From positions 1 to 5,624 of the forward strand of contig DCIT01000016.1 of NCBI GenBank assembly GCA_002317145.1: a stretch of DNA of 5,624 bases. Direction: 5' to 3'. This document shows, in pieces, positions 1 to 5,624 of this stretch (position 1 is the stretch's first letter; the number at the start of each line of letters is the position of its first letter). The notes under the pieces are model-generated. The model saw nothing but the letters and a program-made list of their open reading frames with translations, did no database searches and was not told the origin of the DNA. The DNA is from Caryophanales bacterium UBA1719. GTDB taxonomy: Bacteria; Bacillota_I; Bacilli_A; RFN20; CAG-826. A program made the translations under genes and the position numbers.

Positions 1-1011
1 ATGAAACTTCCAAAGAAGTGCCAAGATATCTTATCTGTATATTGGGGATATTTAGGTGTTGATTTAGATCGTATGCCTTTCTTCCATTACGCTTCAATGA
101 TGCAAAGATATGTTAAGTTAGGAGCAGTTATACCTGCTCATACATCACATGAAGCGTCAATGGCAATGCTTAATAGATTTTATCAATTAGGTGGTGAAGC
201 TTGGTTTAACTGTGAAGCTCAAGAATTCTTATTTGAAAATAATGCTTTATGTGGAGTTAGAACTAGTTTAGGTGTTGTAGATACCAAGATGTGTTTAGCA
301 AATATTAATCCTGAAATTATATATGGCAAGATGATGAAAAAAGAATTAGTACCAGTTAGAGAAAAGAAATTAATTGATGCGAGAAAACATAATGGTGGAT
401 ACTCAGCTAGAATGTTTACTGTTTACTTTGGATTAGATTGTGATTATAAAACATTAGGTATCACTAATTACGCTTATTTCTTAGGTGGAAGTTCTGATAC
501 TAAAAAAGAATATACCAATATTAATAAGAGTATTGATTCAAATCAATTCTGTATCTTCTTATGTGTTAACGTTGCTTCTCCAGAAGCTTCTCCTAAAGGA
601 ACATGCATATGTTCTATAACCACAATGGGTAGCAGTGAAGAATGGAGCAATGTCACTCAAGAAAATTATGTGAGTTTAAAAGAGAAATTTACTGATAAGA
701 TGATTAAACTAGTAAAAGATAAGACTGGTATTGATATGACTGGTCATATTGAAGAAGTAAGCATAGCTTCTCCTTTAACTTTTGCTAGATATTTAAATTC
801 TCCTGAAGGTAGTGTCTATGGATATGAAGCAGCGACATGGGATGGTATTATGGCTAGACTTATGTCACTTAAAGAAGATTATCCTATTAAAGGTCTTAGA
901 CCAATAGGAGCAGCAGGTCCTAGAGGTGACGGATATTCTGCTGCTTATATATGTGGTAGTTTAGTAGGTAAACTTGCCTTAAAAGATTTAAGAGAATGGG
1001 AGGGTAAGTAG
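1..1011 (+). CDS. CrtI/phytoene-desaturase-like FAD-dependent oxidoreductase, C-terminal part (5' end outside window)
   Basis: This is a flavoprotein of the phytoene desaturase/retinol saturase (CrtI-like) family, whose members desaturate, saturate or isomerise long hydrophobic polyenes or isoprenoids. The 336 visible residues lack the N-terminal GxGxxG dinucleotide-binding fold, and full-length relatives have about 500 residues. The ATG at position 1 is therefore probably an internal methionine and the true start lies upstream. Visible family features are the IPAHTSHEAS segment (residues 44-53), a GGE turn (64-66) followed by the strand leading to CGV (84-86), SPLTFARY (257-264) with the nearby SVYGY, and the C-terminal FAD-contacting segment GLRPIGAAGPRGDGYSAAY (298-316). 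It ends in TAG 4 nt before the reductase gene, so the two are almost certainly co-transcribed. The substrate is unknown, and carotenoid synthesis should not be assumed because many anaerobes carry such proteins without carotenoids. Confidence 0.85.
   Translation: MKLPKKCQDILSVYWGYLGVDLDRMPFFHYASMMQRYVKLGAVIPAHTSHEASMAMLNRFYQLGGEAWFNCEAQEFLFENNALCGVRTSLGVVDTKMCLANINPEIIYGKMMKKELVPVREKKLIDARKHNGGYSARMFTVYFGLDCDYKTLGITNYAYFLGGSSDTKKEYTNINKSIDSNQFCIFLCVNVASPEASPKGTCICSITTMGSSEEWSNVTQENYVSLKEKFTDKMIKLVKDKTGIDMTGHIEEVSIASPLTFARYLNSPEGSVYGYEAATWDGIMARLMSLKEDYPIKGLRPIGAAGPRGDGYSAAYICGSLVGKLALKDLREWEGK
998..1004 (+). promoter_or_regulatory. Shine-Dalgarno site for the [2Fe-2S] reductase gene
   Basis: GGGAGGG lies inside the last codons of the upstream gene, 11 nt before the ATG at 1016. 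It supports that start over the later in-frame ATG at codon 27 and indicates coupled translation with the upstream gene. Confidence 0.6.
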
Positions 1012-1015
1012 AGTT

Positions 1016-2218
1016 ATGGCGAATGTTAAAGTTAAACTCATTGGTGTACTTGATATGCTCAAGTTTAAAAACCAAAAGAAGACTAGAGAAAAAATGATTA
1101 ATAAAGCCAAACCTAATGAAATAGTAGGTGATTGGGCGATTAATAAAAACGCTAGAGAATTACATCCTAATTTCTTAAATGTTGAAGTATTAGATATTAT
1201 TGATCATAAGAAAGGCAATGCTAAAACATTTATCTTAGGATATAAAAATCAAAAAGCTTTACCATACTTTAGAGCAGGACAATATATTTCATTAAAATTA
1301 AAAATTGATGGATCATTTATCACGCGTGCTTATTCTATTTCTTCATCTCCTAAATGGGCGTTAGATGGAAAATACGCAATTACAATTAAAGAAAATAGTG
1401 ATGGTTTTGCCGCACCTTATATCTTAAAGAATTTTAAAGTTGGTACTCCTGTAACAATATCTTCTCCATTAGGAGAATTCTATTATCAAAAATATCGCGA
1501 TGAATCAACTATTGTTGCTTTAGCAGGTGGATCAGGAATCACGCCATTTCTTTCTATGGCTTATGCTATAAGAGATAAAATTGAGAATTTTAATCTTATA
1601 ATTCTTTCTGGTAGTAAGAATGAAGAAAGTATTTTATTTAAGAAAGAATTAAAAGAAATAACTCAAGCAACAGATAAAGTAAAAGTAGTGCATGTTCTTT
1701 CTGATGAAAATAAGAAGGGATATGAGAATGGATTTATTACTTCTAATTTAATTAAGAAGTATGCTCCAGAACATTATTCTATTTATATATGTGGTCCAGG
1801 AGCAATGTATTCTTATTTAGAAAAAGAATTAAGAAATTTAAAACTTCCTAGAAGATTAATTAGAAAAGAATCTTTTGCTAGTAATTTAGATGTCACTAAG
1901 TTAAACGGATATCCTGAATTAGCGAAAAACAAAACATTTACATTAACTATTAAACAAGGTCCTAAATACTATAATATTCCTGCTAAAAATGATGAATCAA
2001 TTTTAGTCGCGATAGAAAGAGCAGGGATTGTTGCTCCTAGTAGATGTCGTAGTGGAGAATGTGGATGGTGTAGATCCCGTGTTGTTACCGGTAGATATTT
2101 TGTAGCGGGTATTGATTCAAGAAGATATGCTGATAAAACATCTAATCAAATTCATCCATGTGTTACTTATCCAATAAGTGATATGGTTATTGAAATACCA
2201 GGCGAGTATATTGATTAA
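1016..2218 (+). CDS. NAD(P)H:ferredoxin-type oxidoreductase with FAD, NAD and C-terminal [2Fe-2S] domains
   Basis: This is a predicted cytosolic electron-transfer protein of 400 residues that moves electrons from NAD(P)H through FAD to a [2Fe-2S] cluster. Domains in order are a basic N-terminal extension (about 1-50), a ferredoxin-reductase-type FAD barrel with the flavin motif RAYS (104-107), an NAD(P)-binding fold with GGSGITP (171-177) and CGPGAM (259-264), and a plant-type ferredoxin domain (about 305-400). The cluster ligands are all present as C344-x4-C349-x2-C352-x29-C382, so the domain looks functional. The order FAD-NAD-[2Fe-2S] is that of Hmp/Hcr-like and phenol- or phthalate-oxygenase-reductase-like proteins. 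No oxygenase is in view. The adjacent CrtI-like flavoprotein, 4 nt upstream, is the most obvious redox partner, but that pairing is inference. No transmembrane segment is seen. Confidence 0.92.
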   Translation: MANVKVKLIGVLDMLKFKNQKKTREKMINKAKPNEIVGDWAINKNARELHPNFLNVEVLDIIDHKKGNAKTFILGYKNQKALPYFRAGQYISLKLKIDGSFITRAYSISSSPKWALDGKYAITIKENSDGFAAPYILKNFKVGTPVTISSPLGEFYYQKYRDESTIVALAGGSGITPFLSMAYAIRDKIENFNLIILSGSKNEESILFKKELKEITQATDKVKVVHVLSDENKKGYENGFITSNLIKKYAPEHYSIYICGPGAMYSYLEKELRNLKLPRRLIRKESFASNLDVTKLNGYPELAKNKTFTLTIKQGPKYYNIPAKNDESILVAIERAGIVAPSRCRSGECGWCRSRVVTGRYFVAGIDSRRYADKTSNQIHPCVTYPISDMVIEIPGEYID

Positions 2219-2220
2219 TA

Positions 2221-2931
2221 ATGAATCCTAAATTAAGTAAACTATTTAGATTTAGAGATAATTACTATTTTAAATTTTTCGAAAAAATATTTATTGTTTT
2301 AGTTTTTATTTATTTTTTAATTGCGATGTCTTTTATATGCGCGGGTAATTCAAATGCCTATGTTTTGTTTGCCTTAATTCCTTTATTATTTATTGCATCT
2401 TTCTTTAGAAAAAATGACTATTTAATTTTGTTAGGTGAGTTTATTACTATTGCTGGCGATGTCGCTTTAATGATTTATCATTATGAACCGGTAGGATTTT
2501 CAATTTATATTTTTGTTCAATTATCATATGCTGCATATTTCTTCTTTAGAGATTCAAACAAAAATAGACAAATAATCATAACGATTATTCGTCCTATTAT
2601 GATGGGATTAGCTTGTTTATTAGCTTATCTAATTATGAAGAATAGTTTTAATTTAGTTATGGCTTTTGCGGTGATGTATTTTGTTAATTTATTAACTAAT
2701 ATTGTTTGTGCGATTATTTTAAAAGATAAACTATTAATTATTGCTTTTACTATTTTTGCGTTATCTGATTTAATTATCGGAATGAATATGCTTCTTCCTG
2801 ATGGTAATGTATTTAAAAACTTTTTAAATTCATTTAATTTTTTACATTTCTTATATCTACCATCTCAGGTTATAATTATGTTGAACAAAAATAAAAATAA
2901 TTATTTTAATACATTAGAGGAGGTTAAATAA
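2221..2931 (+). CDS. YhhN/TMEM86-like membrane protein (lysoplasmalogenase family), first tandem copy
   Basis: This is an integral membrane protein of 236 residues with about eight hydrophobic segments (roughly 22-40, 46-62, 66-86, 91-109, 118-138, 143-167, 170-191 and 205-222), which fits the usual YhhN length and topology. Family-like signatures are the intramembrane GD (G79-D80) ahead of a segment ending Q100-x2-Y103, the late SD (S182-D183) in FALSDL, and a terminal LYLPSQ helix. Characterised YhhN/TMEM86 proteins hydrolyse the vinyl-ether bond of lysoplasmalogens. Whether this distant relative does so is not shown; the usual histidine near position 100 appears to be glutamine. It starts 2 nt after the reductase stop and its Shine-Dalgarno is weak (AGGCGAG at 2200-2206, 14 nt upstream), so translation probably depends on coupling. 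It is a clear paralogue of the next gene. The family assignment is from pattern recognition only. Confidence 0.72.
   Translation: MNPKLSKLFRFRDNYYFKFFEKIFIVLVFIYFLIAMSFICAGNSNAYVLFALIPLLFIASFFRKNDYLILLGEFITIAGDVALMIYHYEPVGFSIYIFVQLSYAAYFFFRDSNKNRQIIITIIRPIMMGLACLLAYLIMKNSFNLVMAFAVMYFVNLLTNIVCAIILKDKLLIIAFTIFALSDLIIGMNMLLPDGNVFKNFLNSFNFLHFLYLPSQVIIMLNKNKNNYFNTLEEVK
2918..2923 (+). promoter_or_regulatory. Consensus Shine-Dalgarno for the second YhhN-like gene
   Basis: A perfect AGGAGG sits in the last codons of the preceding gene, 10 nt before the ATG at 2934. It fixes that start and contrasts with the weak site of the first copy, so the two paralogues may be made in different amounts. Confidence 0.75.
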
Positions 2932-2933
2932 TT

Positions 2934-3644
2934 ATGAATAAAAAGTTAGATCAAATATTTAGTTTTAGAGATGAAAAAGTTTCTAAAACAATTACTAAAG
3001 TTTTAATGGGTGTTTTACTTGCTTGTTCTTTAGCAGTATTAATTTTAATTCTTGTATTTGGTGGCGGTAAAGATGGTAAAGATGCATCTAGACCATATGT
3101 CTTCTCTATCATACCTTTAATATTAGTTTTCTCATTCTTTAAAAAGAATGATTATATGTTCTTATTAGCGGAGTTTGTAACTATAATCGCTGATATATTT
3201 ATGATTCTATTGAAGAATTTAAATGTAGGTATTTTAATTTATTTAGTTGTTCAATTAATCTATGCAGTTTATTTCTATTTTAGAGATGAAAGTAAGAAAA
3301 GAAGTTTAATCATGATAATAGTTCGTGTTGCTTTAATGCTTATTATTCCATTTATCTTACTTGGAATTAATAAATTAACTGCTAGAAACGCTTTTGCTTT
3401 TATTTATTTTATTAATATTTTAGTTAATATTGCTTATGCAATTATATTCAAAGATCCAATCTTAATTGTTGGCTTCGCTATCTTTGCAGTCTCTGATTTA
3501 TTTATTGGATTAGATATGCTAAAAGTTAGTTTTGCAACAAAGATATTAGAGAAATTTAATGCAGTTTATTTCTTATATATCATTAGCCAAGTTGTTTTAG
3601 TATTTAATACTTATAACGCGAATTATATTTGCAACAAAAAATAA
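2934..3644 (+). CDS. YhhN/TMEM86-like membrane protein, second tandem copy
   Basis: This is a 236-residue integral membrane protein, the same length as its upstream neighbour and evidently its paralogue. They share the N-terminal MNxKLxxxFxFRD pattern, a KNDY motif (71-74), an EF-x7-D stretch (E80 to D87), VQLxYAxYFxFRD (106-118), a KD near 173-174, SDLxIGxxML (187-196) and a terminal LYxxSQ helix. About eight hydrophobic segments are visible. It differs from copy one in having alanine before the first intramembrane aspartate (A86-D87 instead of GD), a glycine/lysine/aspartate-rich loop at 43-51 and different termini. The YhhN/lysoplasmalogenase assignment is by motif pattern and topology, not by a search. 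It lies 2 nt after copy one's stop and is the last gene of the operon. A tandem pair suggests a heteromeric complex or divided substrate specificity (inference). Confidence 0.72.
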   Translation: MNKKLDQIFSFRDEKVSKTITKVLMGVLLACSLAVLILILVFGGGKDGKDASRPYVFSIIPLILVFSFFKKNDYMFLLAEFVTIIADIFMILLKNLNVGILIYLVVQLIYAVYFYFRDESKKRSLIMIIVRVALMLIIPFILLGINKLTARNAFAFIYFINILVNIAYAIIFKDPILIVGFAIFAVSDLFIGLDMLKVSFATKILEKFNAVYFLYIISQVVLVFNTYNANYICNKK

Positions 3645-3662
3645 AAAGTGTCTATCGACACT
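3635..3662 (-). terminator. Rho-independent terminator on the minus strand
   Basis: A perfect 6-bp stem (AGTGTC at 3647-3652 with GACACT at 3657-3662) closes a 4-nt loop. Read on the minus strand it is followed by TTTTATTTTTT, a good U-tract. Read on the plus strand the tail is CTTATATATG, a poor one. The sequence therefore ends a minus-strand transcript better than it ends the operon whose stop is 2 nt away. Confidence 0.6.
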
Positions 3663-3763
3663 CTTATATATGTATCCACCGGATGAGTGACTTTCCGGAA
3701 GCGCTGCATCCACATAATTTCTTATATGCGTCGTGATCGAACACCTTACTTTTCACCTTGGAT
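3641..3763 (-). ncRNA. Candidate small structured RNA, family not recognised
   Basis: A short minus-strand unit of about 120 nt is bounded by a TATAAT box at 3770-3775 and by the hairpin/U-tract ending near 3640. Positions 3672-3760 contain 41 G or C in 89 bases (46%), clearly richer than the surrounding coding DNA, a common mark of structured RNA in AT-rich genomes. The predicted 5' end TATCCA (3764-3759) can pair with TGGATA (3678-3673) near the 3' end, closing a domain just before the terminator. Inside it are CGCATA/TATGTG (6 bp with one G-U) and the GGATG/CATCC hairpin arm. The element AAGGTG occurs twice with 12-nt spacing (plus-strand CACCTT at 3742 and 3754). I compared it from memory with SRP RNA, tRNA, hammerhead ribozymes and common riboswitches and found no match. 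One caution is that the 3681-3711 hairpin pairs slightly better on the plus strand, where a C-A mismatch becomes U-G, so the strand is not certain. Confidence 0.4.
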
Positions 3764-3769
3764 ATCTTT

Positions 3770-3775
3770 ATTATA
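3770..3775 (-). promoter_or_regulatory. Putative -10 box of the candidate small RNA
   Basis: A perfect TATAAT on the minus strand would place the transcript start near 3763. No good -35 is present: 16-18 nt upstream lies only the T-rich arm of the neighbouring terminator (TTTTTC or GTTTTT). The call depends on the box being followed by a GC-richer stretch and a terminator. Confidence 0.4.
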
Positions 3776-3785
3776 CCTAATAAAT

Positions 3786-3820
3786 AAAAAAGAAAAACGC
3801 CTTTCGACGTTTTTCTTTTA
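3786..3820 (-). terminator. Bidirectional Rho-independent terminator between convergent units
   Basis: A perfect 12-bp inverted repeat (3788-3799 with 3808-3819) is extended on the minus-strand RNA by a G-U and a C-G pair around a GAAA tetraloop. The minus strand gives the better hairpin, so it primarily ends transcription of the gene stopping at 3835, 15 nt away. Both arms are flanked by T-runs in the outgoing direction, so it can also stop read-through from the plus-strand operon. Confidence 0.85.
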
Positions 3821-3834
3821 ATTTAATAAATTAA

Positions 3835-4680
3835 TTATCTAATTAATGGTCCGTTATACCAACGTCCGATCCAAGTCCAAGAACCATCTGAGTTAAATCT
3901 AACTTGATGTCCTAACATACCTAAGCTACCAGCGATTATCAATAGTGTTACAACAATTGCTAGTTCAATTAATAATCCTCTGATTTGCCATTTTCTTGGT
4001 AAGTCATGAATAACTACAGCTGCGACAAAGAATGGAACATATCCGATTAAGAATAATATGAATGGGAAGCTAGCTTGCCACCAAGGTTTCTCCCAGGTTA
4101 ATACTCCTAATGCATTTAAGATTATTTCAATGATAACTGCGGAGATACTTCCTAAGACTATTACTAATATTCTTTTTAAGATAGCTTTTCTTTTTGTCTT
4201 TAATGTTTTAGCTGGTAATTTAGAATCTCTAACATCCGCATAATAGTACATATTATTAGGATCTCTTAACCAATTCTTATTGCCATCAAAGAACGCTACT
4301 CCTTCACCTTCTACTCCTTTAGAGGTTTCTAACATGTAGCATGCGGCCATACCTAGAATCATAAACATAATAGATATTTCAATGTTATATCCAATTAATA
4401 TTTGATAGGCGCTTCCTCCAGCTTTAGTAGTACCCCAGACTGGTTGACCAGTGCAGGCATAAACCATTGAGTTCCAAGTTTCATTAAAGACATCCCAAAG
4501 CCAGAAGGCAAAGCCTCCAAATACTATTGAGTATCTTTTCTTTCTTAGATTAACCCATACTAGATAAAAAAGAATAACAAATAAAGGTACTACGTACCAT
4601 TTAAAAGTACCTGGTGTTTGTAAACATTCCTCTAACATTCCAGGGGTAGTTTTACCAGGATTCCATAAACATTGAAACAT
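3835..4680 (-). CDS. Multi-pass membrane protein of unknown function, tryptophan-rich
   Basis: I do not recognise this 281-residue protein. It has about six hydrophobic segments (roughly 29-43, 51-65, 95-117, 168-192, 204-224 and 233-256) and a hydrophilic, charged central loop (about 118-167) ending in a lysine/arginine-rich stretch (KTKRK at 161-165), probably cytosolic. The short N-terminus (about 1-25) is not a signal peptide but has two cysteines and proline/glycine turns. Polar and aromatic residues sit in or next to the membrane: WDVFNETWN (62-70), YNIEIS (98-103), E185 and N189, and TWEKPWW (195-201). These could form a lipid- or ligand-binding or catalytic site (inference). The start has a consensus Shine-Dalgarno 10 nt upstream. 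It lies 56 nt downstream of the amino acid permease on the same strand with no terminator between them, so co-transcription is possible, and a TATAAT box in the gap suggests its own promoter too. Confidence 0.85.
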   Translation of the reverse strand: MFQCLWNPGKTTPGMLEECLQTPGTFKWYVVPLFVILFYLVWVNLRKKRYSIVFGGFAFWLWDVFNETWNSMVYACTGQPVWGTTKAGGSAYQILIGYNIEISIMFMILGMAACYMLETSKGVEGEGVAFFDGNKNWLRDPNNMYYYADVRDSKLPAKTLKTKRKAILKRILVIVLGSISAVIIEIILNALGVLTWEKPWWQASFPFILFLIGYVPFFVAAVVIHDLPRKWQIRGLLIELAIVVTLLIIAGSLGMLGHQVRFNSDGSWTWIGRWYNGPLIR

Positions 4681-4690
4681 AATATATATG

Positions 4691-4696
4691 CCTCCT
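4691..4696 (-). promoter_or_regulatory. Consensus Shine-Dalgarno of the unknown membrane protein
   Basis: The minus strand reads AGGAGG exactly 10 nt before the ATG at 4680, which fixes the start codon. Confidence 0.75.
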
Positions 4697-4708
4697 AATC
4701 TATTTAAT

Positions 4709-4714
4709 ATTATA
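4709..4714 (-). promoter_or_regulatory. Possible -10 box upstream of the unknown membrane protein
   Basis: The minus strand reads TATAAT here, which would give a leader of about 22 nt containing only the Shine-Dalgarno. The hexamer 17 nt further upstream (GTCTTT) is a poor -35, and the gap is very AT-rich, so a chance match is possible. Confidence 0.3.
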
Positions 4715-4736
4715 GCTTATATATTAGTTTTAAAGA

Positions 4737-5624
4737 CTATTTCTTTATCTTTATATTATCTTTTTTATAGAAAAAGAAGCTTGGTATTTCTATTGCTGCA
4801 AATAAAGATAACCAGATAGCAAAGTTAATTAAATCTCCGGTGCCTTGTCCTGCTATTAATTGATATAAACCAGTACCGCATAATATAAAGAATGAACAAC
4901 CAATAATGGCAATTATAGGCATGACATATCTATTAAATATATTTAAATCTTTAAAGTTACGAATCATATAAATAAACATTAATATATAACATCCATATAT
5001 AATTGCGCATACTATTTCATCCATACTTCCGAGATGTTTAAAATATGGGATAGGAGTTTCTTGTAAGGCTAATATCCAAATAGCTAAATTAAATACCGCA
5101 GTCGCAAATCCAAAGATACAGGATATCTTAGACATACCTGTTTTTTTATCTAGTTTACTAGCTTTATCCGCCCAAGGTCCTAAACCTCTTATAGACATAG
5201 TATATAAGCCTCTAGAGTTAGCGGCAGCAACTCCATTAACGGTACCTAAGCAAGATATTAATATAAAGATAGTAAAGATCTTTTCTCCAGCTGGTCCCAT
5301 TAATTTATAGAATATTTGTAATGGAGCATTTGCTCCTAAACTAATTGCATCTTTATTTCCTAATATTGCCGATACACCAATAAAATATACTAGATAAAAA
5401 ATAACAACAGCGATTGTACCAATCACTAATGCTTTAGGAAGATTTCTTTTGCTATCTTTTAACTCAGCGTTAATTGATGTAGCGCATACCCAGCCTTCAT
5501 AAGCGAACGCTGTTTTCTTAACTGCGGCACCAAAATTATTTGTAATACCTGTTATATCTGTCGCTGGTTTATTAAAGGCATTGATAATGCCTGAATCTTT
5601 ATTTAATAAAGATGCAAATAAACC
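4737..5624 (-). CDS. APC-family amino acid permease, C-terminal part (5' end outside window)
   Basis: This is a secondary transporter of the amino acid-polyamine-organocation (APC) superfamily, acting in the cytoplasmic membrane. The reading frame stays open to the right edge, giving 296 codons including the TAG stop. The GTG at 5426 is an ordinary internal valine codon, because family-typical sequence continues upstream of it. The 66 codons beyond it encode AFAYEGW (fragment residues 39-45) and the loop KDSKRNLPKAL (56-66), which match the conserved segment of a membrane helix and the loop after it in this family. Further on are LGTVNGVAAANSRGLY (126-141), another APC hallmark, and several hydrophobic helices before a lysine-rich cytosolic tail. 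Full-length relatives have about 430-500 residues, so roughly a third is missing. The substrate, and whether it is an antiporter or a symporter, cannot be told from this part. It lies upstream of, and possibly in one transcript with, the unknown membrane protein gene. Confidence 0.9.
   Translation of the reverse strand, partial: GLFASLLNKDSGIINAFNKPATDITGITNNFGAAVKKTAFAYEGWVCATSINAELKDSKRNLPKALVIGTIAVVIFYLVYFIGVSAILGNKDAISLGANAPLQIFYKLMGPAGEKIFTIFILISCLGTVNGVAAANSRGLYTMSIRGLGPWADKASKLDKKTGMSKISCIFGFATAVFNLAIWILALQETPIPYFKHLGSMDEIVCAIIYGCYILMFIYMIRNFKDLNIFNRYVMPIIAIIGCSFFILCGTGLYQLIAGQGTGDLINFAIWLSLFAAIEIPSFFFYKKDNIKIKK

Noticed and set aside
1..1011. Taking ATG at position 1 as the true start of the first gene
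   Set aside because: The protein would lack the N-terminal FAD-binding Rossmann fold that the family needs, and the window simply begins at this codon.
3623..3715. 30-codon minus-strand frame starting ATG TGG ATG in the convergent gap
   Set aside because: It has no Shine-Dalgarno, runs through the minus-strand terminator and into the 3' end of the convergent gene, and is better explained as part of a structured RNA.
3681..3715. Resemblance of the CCGGAAG stretch to the SRP RNA tip, and of GGATGAG to a hammerhead core
   Set aside because: The AGCA side of the SRP internal loop is absent, and the CUGAUGA/GAAA hammerhead core is not present.
3728..3745. TTCGATC on the minus strand resembling a tRNA T-loop
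   Set aside because: The flanking bases do not form the 5-bp T stem, and no acceptor, D or anticodon arms can be found.
4058..4243. 61-codon plus-strand open frame inside the unknown membrane protein gene
   Set aside because: It is antisense to a well-supported gene, with no Shine-Dalgarno and no recognisable protein features.

Overview
The window comes from an AT-rich, low-GC Gram-positive bacterium, most likely a gut-type Bacilli/Erysipelotrichia or Clostridia relative. This rests on the A/T-biased codons with AGA as the main arginine codon, AGGAGG-type Shine-Dalgarno sites and tight gene packing. The six genes stop at TAA or TAG and none uses TGA. No rRNA, tRNA, mobile element or CRISPR array is visible.

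Layout. Positions 1-3644 (+ strand) hold the 3' part of a tightly packed operon. In order it contains the C-terminal two-thirds of a CrtI/phytoene-desaturase-like FAD oxidoreductase (open at the left edge), an FAD/NAD(P)H reductase ending in a plant-type [2Fe-2S] domain, and two tandem paralogous membrane proteins of the YhhN/TMEM86 (lysoplasmalogenase-like) type. Gaps between these genes are only 2-4 nt. Positions 3645-3834 are a convergent intergenic region. It holds a strong bidirectional terminator and, on the minus strand, a promoter-like box, a GC-rich structured stretch and a second hairpin/U-tract terminator, which together look like a small unannotated RNA gene. Positions 3835-5624 (- strand) hold an APC-family amino acid permease (its 5' end is beyond the right edge), followed by a tryptophan-rich multi-pass membrane protein of unknown function.

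How the genes may work together. The reductase carries FAD, NAD(P)H and [2Fe-2S] modules and could pass electrons from NAD(P)H to the CrtI-like enzyme. CrtI relatives desaturate, saturate or isomerise long polyene, isoprenoid or lipid chains. The two YhhN-like proteins belong to a family whose characterised members cleave the vinyl-ether bond of lysoplasmalogens. An operon acting on membrane lipids or isoprenoids is therefore a reasonable inference, but the substrate cannot be read from the sequence. The permease and its membrane-protein neighbour are a separate, convergent unit, with no terminator visible between them.
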